55,000 nt of DNA from Streptomyces sp. MBT53 (GCF_016654115.1 NZ_JAEQAZ010000041.1:1-55000); one strand, 5' to 3'; positions 8,824 to 17,870 are shown, counted from the first letter of the stretch. Notes: generated by a model not told the origin, from the sequence alone. Numbers and translations: made by a program.

Positions 8824-9573
8824 TCAGGGGTCGCGTCGGTTGGTGAGGACGAACGCGGGGACGAGGACGACGGCCGCGTACACCAGGCAGAGCACCAGCG
8901 CGGTGAGCGGGGTGGTGACGCCGTCGACGTGCTTGACGACGATCAGGGAGCGGCCGAGTCCGGTGAACGAGTAGGCGGCGACGCTGTCCTGGAGGGACTG
9001 CGGCACGATGGACGGCAGGATGCCCATGATCACGAAGACCACGGCCATCAGCACGGACAGCGCGCCCTGCGTGTGCCGGATCAACGCCCCCAGCGCGAAG
9101 CCGAACATGCCGATGAAGACCATGTAGAAGGAGGCTCCGAGCACGGCCCGCAGGACGCCCGGGTCGCCGAGCGAGACGCCCAGGCCCGTGGGGAGCGCGG
9201 CCTGTCCGACGAGGAACGTGACGAGCGAGACCAGGGTGCCCGCCACCGCGAACACCACGGTGAGCAGGCCCGCCTTGACCGCGATCACCCGGCCGCGGGC
9301 CGGCACGGCGGCGAAGGTCGTACGGATGAGGCCGGTGCCGTACTCGGGTGAGATGGCCAGGACGCCCAGCACACCGAAGGCGAACTGCACGATGGCCGTG
9401 CCCGTCAGGGTGTCGAGGGCGTCGTAGGACGGGTTGCCGAGCTGGTCGGAGCTCGTGTTGATCCCGATGAGCAGACCGGTCAGCGGCATCAGGACGAGGG
9501 CGGCGCCGAGCGCCCACCAAGTCGAGCGTACCGAGCGGAGTTTGAGCCACTCCGAGGCGATCACGTCACGCAT
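8824..9573 (-). CDS. ABC transporter permease (ABC-2 type)
   Basis: A 249-aa membrane subunit with a cytoplasmic start (EWLKLRSVRSTWW, the typical opening of Streptomyces ABC-2 permeases) and six hydrophobic spans. The stretch EYGTGLIRTTFAAVPARGRV is characteristic of this family. The ATG overlaps the ATPase stop by one base (TGATG), so it is translationally coupled to its partner. Together they form an exporter of the bacitracin/antimicrobial-peptide or lipid type; the cargo cannot be inferred. Confidence 0.9.
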   Translation of the reverse strand: MRDVIASEWLKLRSVRSTWWALGAALVLMPLTGLLIGINTSSDQLGNPSYDALDTLTGTAIVQFAFGVLGVLAISPEYGTGLIRTTFAAVPARGRVIAVKAGLLTVVFAVAGTLVSLVTFLVGQAALPTGLGVSLGDPGVLRAVLGASFYMVFIGMFGFALGALIRHTQGALSVLMAVVFVIMGILPSIVPQSLQDSVAAYSFTGLGRSLIVVKHVDGVTTPLTALVLCLVYAAVVLVPAFVLTNRRDP

Positions 9574-10490
9574 CACACTGCCTCCTTCGCCCGGTATTCG
9601 ACGGCGTCGTCGGTGAGGGCCATGTACGCGTCCTCCAACGTCGAGCGCTGGACGGACAGTTCGGTGAGCGGGATACCGCGGTGGTGGGCGAGCAGGCCCG
9701 CCTCGTGGGGAGTTGTGCCGCGCACGGCGAGCGCGTCGTCGGCGCGCGTCTCGACCTGGGCTTCCAACGCCCGCAGGGCGGCGGCCAGTTCGCCGCGGTG
9801 CGCGGGGAGGGTGCGGATGGTCAGATGGGTGCCGGCGGCGGAGTCGATGAGATCCGCGAGCGGCTTGTCCGCGATGAGCCGGCCGCGGCCGACGATGACC
9901 AGGTGGTCGGCGGTGTACTGCATCTCGCTCATCAGGTGCGAGGAGACGAAGACCGTACGGCCCCGCGCGGCGAGGTCCCGCATGAGGGTGCGGATCCAGT
10001 GGACGCCCTCGGGGTCGAGGCCGTTCACCGGCTCGTCGAAGATGAGGAGTTGGGGGTCGCCGAGGAGGGCGGCGGCGATGCCGAGCCGCTGCTTCATGCC
10101 GAGGGAGAAGCCGCCCGCCCGGCGTCCGGCGACGCTCGACAGTCCGACCTCGTCGAGGACGGTGTCCACGCGGGCGGCGCCGATGCCGTTCGAGAGGGCG
10201 ATGGCCCGCAGGTGGCTGCGTGCCGAGCGGCCGGGGTGGAAGGCGGAGGCGTCCAGCAGGGCGCCGACCGTGTGCAGGGGCCGGGTCAGCGAGGCGTAGG
10301 GCCGGCCGTCGATGAGCGCGGTGCCGGAGGTCGGGCGGTCCAGGCCGAGCAGCATGCGCAGAGTGGTCGACTTTCCGGCGCCGTTGGGGCCCAGGAAGCC
10401 CGTGACCTGCCCGGCGCGCACGGTGAAGGACAGGTCGTTGACGGCTGCCTTCTCTCCGTAGCGTTTGGTGAGTCCGATTGCTTCGATCAC
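9573..10490 (-). CDS. ABC transporter ATP-binding protein (ABC-2 / BcrA-type)
   Basis: A 305-aa ATPase with Walker A GPNGAGKST near residues 35-43, the signature segment FSLGMKQRLGIAAALL and Walker B LLIFDEPVNGLDP. The last 90 residues are a variable domain with little similarity to the core, as in BcrA/YxlF-type export ATPases. GTG start at 10490 with AGGAGG upstream. It is first gene of a three-gene operon with the permease and a membrane protein. The TetR gene on the same strand upstream is separated by a terminator, so the operon should have its own promoter in 10491-10640. Confidence 0.93.
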   Translation of the reverse strand: MIEAIGLTKRYGEKAAVNDLSFTVRAGQVTGFLGPNGAGKSTTLRMLLGLDRPTSGTALIDGRPYASLTRPLHTVGALLDASAFHPGRSARSHLRAIALSNGIGAARVDTVLDEVGLSSVAGRRAGGFSLGMKQRLGIAAALLGDPQLLIFDEPVNGLDPEGVHWIRTLMRDLAARGRTVFVSSHLMSEMQYTADHLVIVGRGRLIADKPLADLIDSAAGTHLTIRTLPAHRGELAAALRALEAQVETRADDALAVRGTTPHEAGLLAHHRGIPLTELSVQRSTLEDAYMALTDDAVEYRAKEAV

Positions 10491-10559
10491 GGTGGGCTCC
10501 TCCTGTGGGCGAGACGAGGCGAGGGGATGACATGGCGTGCCGCACGCACGCTTTTGCGC

Positions 10560-10620
10560 GACACTTCAATGCCGTTGTTATAGAGCGTAACTGTCACGAC
10601 TACATCTAGCAAGATACCTT
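10560..10620 (-). promoter_or_regulatory. AT-rich probable promoter of the ABC operon
   Basis: A locally AT-rich tract upstream of the ATPase reads TATAAC on the minus strand (forward GTTATA near 10574). The flanking CTCTATAAC and TAGATG elements suit a promoter, but -35/-10 pairing is not convincing. Confidence 0.35.
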
Positions 10621-10647
10621 CGGGGGCACCCGGTACGGAACACGAAA

Positions 10648-10676
10648 GAGCCCCGCCGGCGATGGCCGACAGGGCT
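10648..10676 (-). terminator. terminator downstream of TetR gene
   Basis: On the minus strand GAGCCCTGTCGGC pairs with GCCGGCGGGGCTC (one mismatch) and is followed by TTTC. It separates the TetR gene from the ABC operon. Confidence 0.65.
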
Positions 10677-10722
10677 CGTAAGCGCTGGTCAGTAGTGGTG
10701 AGCGCCCGCGAGGGCGAGGGGG

Positions 10723-11430
10723 TCAGCGGAGCTGGAAGGCGTCCGCCAGGATCGTCGTCTGTACGTCGAGCAGGGTGGCGGGGTCGTGCCCCATGCCGGT
10801 GAACTGGCCCGCGGTCTCCAGGCCCACGGTGCCGTGGATCTGCGGCCAGGCCATGATCGCGCCGGTCAGCGCGACGGCCGCCGCCGGGTCGGCGGGGTCC
10901 CGGCCCGTCCACTGCGCGACCCACGCCGTCACGTCCGGCTCGTCGCGCAGCCAGACCTGGAACTCCGCGAGCAGCGGGTCGAGACCGGCCAGCGGCCGGC
11001 CCTCCGCGAAGACCGGCAGGAACGGCCCGAGGACCGACCGGGCCCGCAGCACGGTCTCGGGCGGAGTGGTGAAGCCCGCCACCGGGGTGCCCTGGACGAG
11101 CAGGTAGAGATGCGGATTCGTCACCGCCCACGCCCGATAGGCCCTGGTCAGGGCGTGCAGCGCCGCGCGTCCGCCGGCTTCGATGTCCACCGTGTGGACG
11201 GCCTGGGCGGCATCCGTGTAGGCGTCGAGGACCAGTTCGGCGAGCAGGTCGTCCCGACTGGCGTAGTAGCGGTAGAGCGCGGGGCCCGACATCCCGATCT
11301 CCTTGGCGATCCGCAGCAGGGCCACGCTCTCGAGACCCCCGGCGGCGAGCTGGCGTACGGCCACTTCCTTGATCTCCGAGCGGGTCTGCTCCCGGTACCG
11401 CTCCCGCGGACTGCGCGCCTGGGTTGCCAT
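10723..11430 (-). CDS. TetR-family transcriptional regulator
   Basis: A 235-aa repressor type protein. The N-terminal HTH includes IKEVAVRQLAAGG and MSGPALYRYYASRDDLL; the C-terminal part matches the TetR_C_33-like ligand domain of actinobacteria. ATG 11430 is chosen because AGGAGG lies 8 nt upstream; an upstream ATG at 11454 lacks a site. It is divergent from a second TetR gene with high similarity through the HTH, and the two share a 113-bp control region with an inverted repeat. It may regulate itself, its neighbour and perhaps the ABC operon downstream. Confidence 0.9.
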   Translation of the reverse strand: MATQARSPRERYREQTRSEIKEVAVRQLAAGGLESVALLRIAKEIGMSGPALYRYYASRDDLLAELVLDAYTDAAQAVHTVDIEAGGRAALHALTRAYRAWAVTNPHLYLLVQGTPVAGFTTPPETVLRARSVLGPFLPVFAEGRPLAGLDPLLAEFQVWLRDEPDVTAWVAQWTGRDPADPAAAVALTGAIMAWPQIHGTVGLETAGQFTGMGHDPATLLDVQTTILADAFQLR

Positions 11431-11461
11431 GCCCCATCCTCCTGGGATCGTCACTCATGTT

Positions 11462-11497
11462 CGCTACATACAATAACTAACGAGGTATACAGTAGCG
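11462..11497. promoter_or_regulatory. candidate shared TetR operator/divergent promoter
   Basis: Half-sites CGCTAC (11462-11467) and GTAGCG (11492-11497) form an inverted repeat centred in an AT-rich core between the two divergent TetR genes. The flanking bases ATAC and GTATAC extend the symmetry partly. Confidence 0.5.
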
Positions 11498-11543
11498 CTC
11501 ATCGGCATGACCGGCACGGCCATGGCCGACAGAGGAGGTCACC

Positions 11544-12266
11544 GTGACGACACGCATCCCCACCCCTCGGGAGCGCTTCAGGGAACGGACACGGTCGGAG
11601 ATCAAGGAAATCGCGCTGCGGCAGCTGGCGTCCGGCGGATCGTCCGGGCTCAGACTCACCCTCATCGCCAAGGCACTCGGGCTCTCCGGACCGGCCCTCT
11701 ACCGCTACTACGGCAGCCGGGACGCGCTGGTCGACGCCCTGGTCACGGACGCCTATCTCGACATCGCGCACGCCATCGACGACGCGGGCACCGGCTCCGC
11801 CCCGAGCGCGCCGATCGAACCCAGGGCCTGGCTGCACCGACTCGCCCTCGCCTACCGGTCCTGGGCGATGCGCCGGCCGCACCTCCACCAGCTCATCCAG
11901 GGCGCGCCGCTCCCGGGCCATGTCGCGACGCCGGGCACGTCCGGTGGCGCCCGGGGCGCACTCGGACCCTTTCTCGGTCTCTTCGTCGGTGCCGAGCCGG
12001 GCGCCGCCGTCGCGCCCCTCGTCGAGGAGATGACCGCGTGGGCCGACCGCGAGCCCGCCGTCCGCGACTGGGTCACGGCCCACACCGGGCTCCGTACCGA
12101 GCGCGCGGCCATGGGGATCGCGCTCGCCGGCACGGTCATGGCCTGGTCCACCCTGCACGGGACGGTCAGTCTCGAAATAGCCCTGCAGTTCGCCGGTATG
12201 GGGCAGCGCGGCGACACCCTGCTGACCGCCCACATCGAGAGCCTCGCCGAGGGCTTCCGGCTCTGA
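11544..12266 (+). CDS. TetR-family transcriptional regulator (paralogue of the divergent gene)
   Basis: A 240-aa TetR protein with GTG start at 11544 and AGAGGAGG upstream. Its HTH region (SEIKEIALRQLASGG, LSGPALYRYYGSRDALV) matches the divergent TetR almost residue for residue, and similarity continues through the ligand domain (AWLHRLALAYRSWA; LHGTVSLEIALQFAGMG). The pair probably arose by duplication and inversion. An MFS exporter gene follows 295 bp downstream in the same direction and could be a target, but that is inference. Confidence 0.9.
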   Translation: MTTRIPTPRERFRERTRSEIKEIALRQLASGGSSGLRLTLIAKALGLSGPALYRYYGSRDALVDALVTDAYLDIAHAIDDAGTGSAPSAPIEPRAWLHRLALAYRSWAMRRPHLHQLIQGAPLPGHVATPGTSGGARGALGPFLGLFVGAEPGAAVAPLVEEMTAWADREPAVRDWVTAHTGLRTERAAMGIALAGTVMAWSTLHGTVSLEIALQFAGMGQRGDTLLTAHIESLAEGFRL

Positions 12267-12561
12267 GCTGACCGACGGGACCATCACCTCTCGGACCCCG
12301 GGCCATAAATCTGCGGACACGTCCGATTTCGGCGGCGGAAATGCCACGAATCCCTTGCGGAGGCCGTGCGGAGATGTGCGGAGATGTGCGCTCGGGATAT
12401 GCCGAACCCCTTGGCTGCGATATATTTCACGCCTCAACTGCCGTTGCCCGTAGGCGTTTTACCCTGCCCCCCGCCTCCCGCGAATTCCTTTCGCCGTGGG
12501 CGGGGGCCGCCCGTTTCCCCCTCCGTGATACGCCTCACCGAAAGCCCTCCGCTCCGTGGCC

Positions 12562-13869
12562 ATGACCCTGCACGAGGACCGGCCGCCCGCCGGTCGCCAT
12601 GCAGCCGTTCCGTCCGGCAGTCTCTTCCGACGGATCTACGCACCCCGCACCAGTGACGCGCTGGCGTTCTCCATGTCGACGTACGCCATGCCGCTCCTCG
12701 TCCTGACCATCACCCGGTCCCCGTCGCTGACGGGCCTGGCGTTCGCCCTGGAGTGGACGCCCCGGATCGCCGCGTTCGTGCTGGCCGGCAATGTGGTGGA
12801 CCGGCGCGGCGCGGCCATCGTGTGCTTCCTGGCCTCGCTGCTGCGGGCCCTGGTGCTGGCCGGGGCGGCGGTCACCCTCGCCGTCCTGCCGCGCGGCACC
12901 GCGGAGACGGTGACCGTGCTGGTGCTGGCCGCGGTGACCGGCACGCTCACCCAGTTCAGTTTCGTGGCCAACGAGGCGGTGGGCGTGATCGTCACCCGGC
13001 GGGCCCAACACCGGCCGCACGGAGTGCAGTCGGTCCTCATCGGCATCGACCAGACCGCCATGCTGGTCGGCCCCCTGCTCGCGGGCTTCCTGCTGCTGGT
13101 GGGACCGGGCTGGATGCTCGGGTGCCTGACCGCGCTGTCCCTGCTGGCCGCCGTACTCGGTCTCCAGACCCCGCCCACCCCGTTGCGCTCCGCGCGGCCG
13201 GACGGCGAACGGACACCCGGTGGGCTGCGGACCGGGCTGCGGATGCTGCGCAAACTGCCCGCGCTGCGCTGGCTGGTGGCGGGCCTGGCCTGTTCCAATC
13301 TCGCCCTCGGTCTGCTCCAGTCGGCCAGTCCCGTGATCGTGGTGGAGAACTTCGGCCGCTCCTCCGCCGACGTCGGCACCCTGTGGTCCGCCGCCGCGGC
13401 AGCGACCCTGCTGGCGGTCACCTGCTGCCGCCTCGCGCTGAGCCGACTCGACCTGTGGGGCGTCGGGGTCGTGTGCGCGACGTTCGCGTCGGCGGCCTGC
13501 CTGGCTCTCCCGCAGGCCCCGTCCTACGCCGCCTACACGGTCCTCGTCGCGCTGTTCATGGCGGGCGACGGCGGCCTCACCGTCGTGCTGCGCACCCTGC
13601 GTTCCCTGGTCATCCCGGCCACGGCCTTCGGCACCACGCTCTCCCTGACCATGCTGCTCCTGCTGCTGCCGTTCCCGTTGGCCGGCATCCTCGTCGCCCT
13701 CACCCCGCCGGCCCACCTCGGCACGGCCGTCCTGGGCTGCGCCGCCGTCCAGGCGGTCGCCCTGGCCATCACCTTCGTACGCCTGCGCAACGAACCCACT
13801 CTGCGCGCGACCGCCGACGGGCCGCCGAGGGCCGTCCTCCCCAACGAGCCGTCGGCGACGGGGCGTTGA
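12562..13869 (+). CDS. MFS transporter
   Basis: A 435-aa protein with about 12 transmembrane helices and an MFS motif-like GNVVDRRGA loop after helix 2. The arrangement (short N-terminal tail with RRIYAPRTSDALAFSMSTYA, central RLALSRLD loop) resembles EntS/macrolide-type exporters of Streptomyces. ATG 12562 is used; an in-frame GTG at 12556 is possible. No good ribosome site is visible for either, so translation initiation is uncertain. The preceding 295 bp (12267-12561) contain an AT-rich tract near 12420 that could hold the promoter and a CGGAC-AC-GTCCG short inverted repeat at 12314-12325. Confidence 0.85.
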   Translation: MTLHEDRPPAGRHAAVPSGSLFRRIYAPRTSDALAFSMSTYAMPLLVLTITRSPSLTGLAFALEWTPRIAAFVLAGNVVDRRGAAIVCFLASLLRALVLAGAAVTLAVLPRGTAETVTVLVLAAVTGTLTQFSFVANEAVGVIVTRRAQHRPHGVQSVLIGIDQTAMLVGPLLAGFLLLVGPGWMLGCLTALSLLAAVLGLQTPPTPLRSARPDGERTPGGLRTGLRMLRKLPALRWLVAGLACSNLALGLLQSASPVIVVENFGRSSADVGTLWSAAAAATLLAVTCCRLALSRLDLWGVGVVCATFASAACLALPQAPSYAAYTVLVALFMAGDGGLTVVLRTLRSLVIPATAFGTTLSLTMLLLLLPFPLAGILVALTPPAHLGTAVLGCAAVQAVALAITFVRLRNEPTLRATADGPPRAVLPNEPSATGR

Positions 13870-14180
13870 CGGTCCGCTCACTTCGGCGACGCGCCCAGGA
13901 ACAATCGCACCGACCCAATCCCCCGACCACTTCTCTATGTCGGTCGGGGAATTGCACCGGGTTTACGAAGAGGAAGAGCGAGGTGCCGCTCACGAAATCC
14001 TCGGTCTCGGATTCATGCCCAAGTCGGCTCCTCGATGGGGCTGGGCCCGTCCCACTGTGTCGCCATCCCGTTAACGCAGTGCCGATGTCGTCGTGAGACC
14101 TGCGCCGTCGCTTCGGCCAGAGGTGGCACGGTTTCGTCCGGGCCCACCGAGGATCCCCGGCACAAGGAGTCCGTCCCGCC
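13870..14180. other. 311-bp intergenic region
   Basis: Begins with a hairpin downstream of the MFS gene (13921-13949) and ends with the AAGGAG ribosome site of the antiporter. The segment 13930-14060 is less GC-rich than the rest and may hold the antiporter promoter. No ORF with coding character was seen. Confidence 0.5.
13921..13949 (+). terminator. probable terminator of MFS gene
   Basis: CCCCGACC (13921-13928) pairs with GGTCGGGG (13942-13949), loop of 13 bases, about 50 bp beyond the MFS stop. Confidence 0.5.
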
Positions 14181-15443
14181 ATGACCTCCTCCCAAGCATC
14201 CGCGTTACTGACCGGACTGGCCGTCGTCATCGTCGCCGCGGCCCTGTGCGGGGCGCTCGCGCGCAGACTCGGGCAGCCCGCGGTCGTCGGCGAGATCCTG
14301 GCCGGCATCCTGCTCGGCCCGACCCTGTTCGACGGCGCGGTCTCGCGTGCGCTGCTGCCGACCGACATCCGGCCGTTCCTGACCGCGCTCGCCGATGTCG
14401 GGGTCGCCGTCTTCATGTTCCTGGTGGGCCTGGAGTTCGACCGCGGCATGGTGCGCGGCACGGGCCGTATCGCCGCCTCCGTCTCCCTGGCCTCGCTGCT
14501 GCTGCCGTGCGGGCTGGGCATGGCGCTCGGGACCTATCTCCTGCGCGACCATCCCAGCCCCGACCATCTGGGCTTCGTCCTCTTCATGGGCGCCGCGATG
14601 TCCATCACCGCGTTCCCGGTGCTGGCCCGGATCCTCACCGACCGCCACCTGGACCACACCCCGCTGGGTGCGCTGGCGCTGTGCTGCGCCGCCCTCGCCG
14701 ACGTACTGGCCTGGTCACTGCTGGCCGTGGTGGTCGCGATCGTCGCACCGGGCGGCAACCCCGAACGGGCGCTGCTGTTCCTGCCGTATCTGCTGCTGAT
14801 GCGCTACCCCGTACGGTGGCTGCTGGGGCGGCTGTTGAAGAGGCCGGGGGTGTCCGCGCAGCCGACGGCCGTCCTGCTGGCCACGGCGTTCGCCGGGCTG
14901 CTGCTGTCGGGGGCCGCCACCGAGTGGATGGGGCTGCACTTCATCTTCGGGGCGTTCCTGTTCGGGGCGGTCGTCCCGCGCCCGGGATCGGAGCGGCTCC
15001 GGGCCGATCTGAGCGAACGGGTCGGGCTCGTGAACAACGTGCTGCTGCTCCCCGTGTTCTTCCTGGTCGCCGGCCTCCAGGTGGACCTGTCCCGACTCGG
15101 CTGGTCCGACCTCGGCCAGCTGGCGCTGATCCTCCTGGTGGCGGTGGGCGGCAAAGTCGTCGGCGCGTACACGGGCGCCTACGCCAACGGTCTCGACCGT
15201 CGTATCTCCTCCGCCCTCGCCGTCCTGATGAACACCCGCGGCCTCACCGAACTGATCATCCTCAGCGTCGGCCGCCAACTCGGCATCCTGGACGGGCGGT
15301 TGTACTCCCTGATGGTGGTCATGGCGGTACTGACCACCGCCATGACGGGCCCCCTCCTCCAGGCGATCTACCCCCGCGCCCTCGCCCTGCGGGCCACCCC
15401 TCAGGACATGACCCGCAGACGCCGGGAGCCTGCGGCGTCCTAG
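14181..15443 (+). CDS. cation:proton antiporter (CPA2/Kef type, no RCK domain)
   Basis: A 420-aa membrane exchanger with about 12 helices. The pattern ARRLGQPAVVGEILAGILLGP followed by FMFLVGLEFD is diagnostic of the Na+/H+ exchanger (PF00999) CPA2 branch, and the NTRGLTELIIL motif lies near the C-terminus. It stops shortly after the last helix, so the K+ gating RCK/TrkA-N domain of KefB/C is absent. AAGGAG precedes the ATG. In Streptomyces such short antiporters are found both alone and in antibiotic clusters; here it stands as a single gene and probably serves pH or monovalent-cation homeostasis. Confidence 0.9.
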   Translation: MTSSQASALLTGLAVVIVAAALCGALARRLGQPAVVGEILAGILLGPTLFDGAVSRALLPTDIRPFLTALADVGVAVFMFLVGLEFDRGMVRGTGRIAASVSLASLLLPCGLGMALGTYLLRDHPSPDHLGFVLFMGAAMSITAFPVLARILTDRHLDHTPLGALALCCAALADVLAWSLLAVVVAIVAPGGNPERALLFLPYLLLMRYPVRWLLGRLLKRPGVSAQPTAVLLATAFAGLLLSGAATEWMGLHFIFGAFLFGAVVPRPGSERLRADLSERVGLVNNVLLLPVFFLVAGLQVDLSRLGWSDLGQLALILLVAVGGKVVGAYTGAYANGLDRRISSALAVLMNTRGLTELIILSVGRQLGILDGRLYSLMVVMAVLTTAMTGPLLQAIYPRALALRATPQDMTRRRREPAAS

Positions 15444-15446
15444 GGT
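15441..15446 (+). promoter_or_regulatory. TANNNT -10 box ahead of SUKH gene
   Basis: TAGGGT overlaps the antiporter stop codon and lies 33 nt before AAGGAG (15474-15479). It supports the GTG at 15489 rather than an upstream start. Confidence 0.45.
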
Positions 15447-15488
15447 GTGGAGCGCATCGCTCTCCCCCAGCTCAAGGAGCCCCAGGCC

Positions 15489-16439
15489 GTGGACGTCGAG
15501 ATACCCGCGCTCGTGCGAGACGCCGCCGCCCGGTTCGGGGCCGGTGCTCCCTACGCGTTGAAGGCCGTGGCCGGGCAGCTCGCCGACGACCCGGACATGG
15601 GGGTGCCGTCGCGGCTGCCCGGTATCCGTACCGTGCTGGTCGACGGTGAGATGTTCGAGGACTGTCCCTCGCTGTCGGTCGGCTACCTCCATGAGCCCGA
15701 CCGCATCGAGATCCGGTACGTCGCCCTGGCCCCGTCCGCCGAACCCGACGACGTTCAAGATGCCGAGCAGGAGCGGGAGTTGGCCGCCGAACCCGATGTC
15801 ACCGCGGTCACCGTGCGGGAGGTCGCGGACGCCTGGCACCGGATCACGCGCCGGCTCCGGGACAGCGCGCCCGACTCCTACGCGGCGCTCCGCACGGGCG
15901 CCGACCCGGCCGCCGTCGCCGCGCTGGAGAGCGGGATCGGGGTGCGGATACCCGTCGAGCTGACCGTCCTGTGGCTGCTCACTGCGGGCGACGAAGGGTC
16001 CGACGGACGGGGCTGCCTCCCGGGCAACCGGGCGCTGTTGCCGCTGGACGCGGTGGCCGTCGTACACCGGCAGAAGACGGAGGCCCAGGCGCACATGGAC
16101 ACCGCGTACGCCAGTCGTCCCGAGGAGGAGCGGATCATCGTGTGGCGGCCGGGCTGGATCCCGGTCGCCGCGGACAGTCCCGCCAACCGCGTCTCGGGGC
16201 TCTACCTCGACACCGAGACCGGGTTCCTCGGGCGGTGGTCGCGCTACGACGACCACCCGGACGACGAGCGCGACACGCTGGTGACCTACCTGGAGGAGGC
16301 CGCCGACGCGCTCGAAGCCCCGGCCCTGGCGCCCCGGGACGAACCCGGTCTGATCGGCGGGACGTTGGTGTGGCGCAGCGCCATCGACCCTGCGCTGGAG
16401 GACCGTTGGCAGCGGCTGGCCGACCTCGGGTCAGAGTGA
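15489..16439 (+). CDS. SMI1/KNR4 (SUKH) family protein
   Basis: A 316-aa cytoplasmic protein. The segment from about residue 130 to 265 (LESGIGVRIPVELTVLWLL, GNRALLPLDAVAVV, IIVWRPGWIPVAA, YLDTETGFLG) follows the SUKH fold pattern. The N-terminal 100 residues are acidic and unrecognised. The GTG at 15489 is chosen for the AAGGAG 9 nt upstream; the same frame could start at 15447. SUKH proteins include immunity proteins to secreted toxins and many general adaptor proteins; no toxin gene lies nearby, so an immunity role has no support here. Its 3' end overlaps the convergent aldehyde dehydrogenase by 9 bases. Confidence 0.8.
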   Translation: MDVEIPALVRDAAARFGAGAPYALKAVAGQLADDPDMGVPSRLPGIRTVLVDGEMFEDCPSLSVGYLHEPDRIEIRYVALAPSAEPDDVQDAEQERELAAEPDVTAVTVREVADAWHRITRRLRDSAPDSYAALRTGADPAAVAALESGIGVRIPVELTVLWLLTAGDEGSDGRGCLPGNRALLPLDAVAVVHRQKTEAQAHMDTAYASRPEEERIIVWRPGWIPVAADSPANRVSGLYLDTETGFLGRWSRYDDHPDDERDTLVTYLEEAADALEAPALAPRDEPGLIGGTLVWRSAIDPALEDRWQRLADLGSE

Positions 16440-17855
16440 TGTCATGACGTGCTTGATCCGGGTGTAGTCCTCGAAGCCGTAGGCCGAAAGGTCCTTGCCG
16501 TAACCGGACTTCTTGAAGCCGCCGTGCGGCATCTCGGCGACGAGTGCCATGTGGGTGTTGATCCAGACGCAGCCGAAGTCGAGCGCCTTCGACATCCGCA
16601 TCGCCCGCGCGTGGTCCCTGGTCCACACCGAGGAGGCCAGCGCGTAGTCGACGCCGTTGGCGTAGCGCACGGCCTCGGCCTCGTCGGTGAAGGACTGGAC
16701 GGTCATGACCGGTCCGAAGACCTCGTTCTGGACGATCTCGTCGTCCTGGCGGAGGCCGGAGACGACGGTCGGGGCGTAGAAGTAGCCCTGGTCGCCGACC
16801 CGGTGGCCGCCGGTCTCGATCCTGGCGTGCTCGGGGAGGCGCTCGACGAAGCCGCTGACCTGGGCGAGTTGGCCCGCGTTGTTGAGGGGGCCGTAGAGCA
16901 CGTCCTCGTCGTCCGGCCGGCCCGTCTTCGTCTCCGCGGCAGCCTTCGCGAGCGCGGCCACGAACTCGTCGTGGACCGACTCGTGGACCAGGACCCGGGT
17001 CGCGGCCGTGCAGTCCTGGCCCGCGTTGAAGAAGCCGCCGACGATCAGGTCTTCGACCGCCTTGTCCAGGTCGGCGTCCTCGAAGACCACCGCAGGGGCC
17101 TTGCCGCCGAGCTCCAGGTGGACCCGCTTGACGTCCTTCGCGGCGGACTCGGCGACCTGGATGCCGGCGCGCACGGAGCCGGTGATGGAGGCCATCGCGG
17201 GGGTGGGGTGCTCGACCATCAGCCGGCCGGTGTCGCGGTCGCCGCACACGACGTTGAAGACGCCCTTCGGCACGATCGAGCCGATGATCTCCGCGAGCAG
17301 GACGGTGGAGGCGGGGGTGGTGTCCGAGGGCTTGAGGACCACCGCGTTGCCGGCCGCGAGCGCGGGCGCGAACTTCCAAACAGCCATCAGGAGCGGGTAG
17401 TTCCAGGGCGCGACCTGTGCGCACACCCCGACCGGCTCGCGGCGGATGATCGAGGTCATGCCCTCCATGTACTCGCCCGCCGAACGCCCTTCGAGCATCC
17501 GCGCCGCGCCCGCGAAGAAGCGGATCTGGTCGATGGCGGGGGCGAGTTCCTCGCTGCGGGTGAGATGCAGCGGCTTGCCGGTGTCCCGGCTCTCGACGGC
17601 GACCAGTTCGTCGGCCCGGGCCTCCATCGCGTCGGCGATCTTCAGCAAGGCGCGCTGCCGTACGGACGGCGTCGTGTCGCGCCAGACGGGGAACGCGGCA
17701 GCGGCGGCGGCCATCGCCGCGTCGACGTCGGCCGCCCCGGAGAGCGGGGAGGTCGCGTAGACGTCACCGGTGGTGGGGTCCACCACGTCGAGGGTGCGGC
17801 CGTCCGAGGCGTCCGCGAACGCACCGTCGATGTAGTTGCGGAAGGTGGTGCTCAT
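16431..17855 (-). CDS. aldehyde dehydrogenase (gamma-aminobutyraldehyde/betaine aldehyde type)
   Basis: A 474-aa ALDH with E in LELGGKAP, the catalytic cysteine in GQDCTAATR, and the PWNYPL signature. The sequence style (NYIDGAFADASDG, FFAGAARMLEGRSAGEY, IIRREPVGVC) matches 4-aminobutyraldehyde dehydrogenase (PatD/Prr), which oxidises 4-aminobutanal to GABA in putrescine breakdown. It is the last gene of an operon with an NCS1 permease and a SnoaL-like protein, 15 bases behind the latter. The context (PucR regulator, permease) suggests catabolism of a nitrogen compound; the exact aldehyde is uncertain. Confidence 0.88.
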   Translation of the reverse strand: MSTTFRNYIDGAFADASDGRTLDVVDPTTGDVYATSPLSGAADVDAAMAAAAAAFPVWRDTTPSVRQRALLKIADAMEARADELVAVESRDTGKPLHLTRSEELAPAIDQIRFFAGAARMLEGRSAGEYMEGMTSIIRREPVGVCAQVAPWNYPLLMAVWKFAPALAAGNAVVLKPSDTTPASTVLLAEIIGSIVPKGVFNVVCGDRDTGRLMVEHPTPAMASITGSVRAGIQVAESAAKDVKRVHLELGGKAPAVVFEDADLDKAVEDLIVGGFFNAGQDCTAATRVLVHESVHDEFVAALAKAAAETKTGRPDDEDVLYGPLNNAGQLAQVSGFVERLPEHARIETGGHRVGDQGYFYAPTVVSGLRQDDEIVQNEVFGPVMTVQSFTDEAEAVRYANGVDYALASSVWTRDHARAMRMSKALDFGCVWINTHMALVAEMPHGGFKKSGYGKDLSAYGFEDYTRIKHVMTSL

Positions 17856-17870
17856 GGACGTCTCTCCTGG

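Noticed and set aside
14181..15443. Evidence for an antibiotic gene cluster around the antiporter and MFS genes
   Set aside because: No PKS, NRPS, terpene cyclase or RiPP genes are present in the window.
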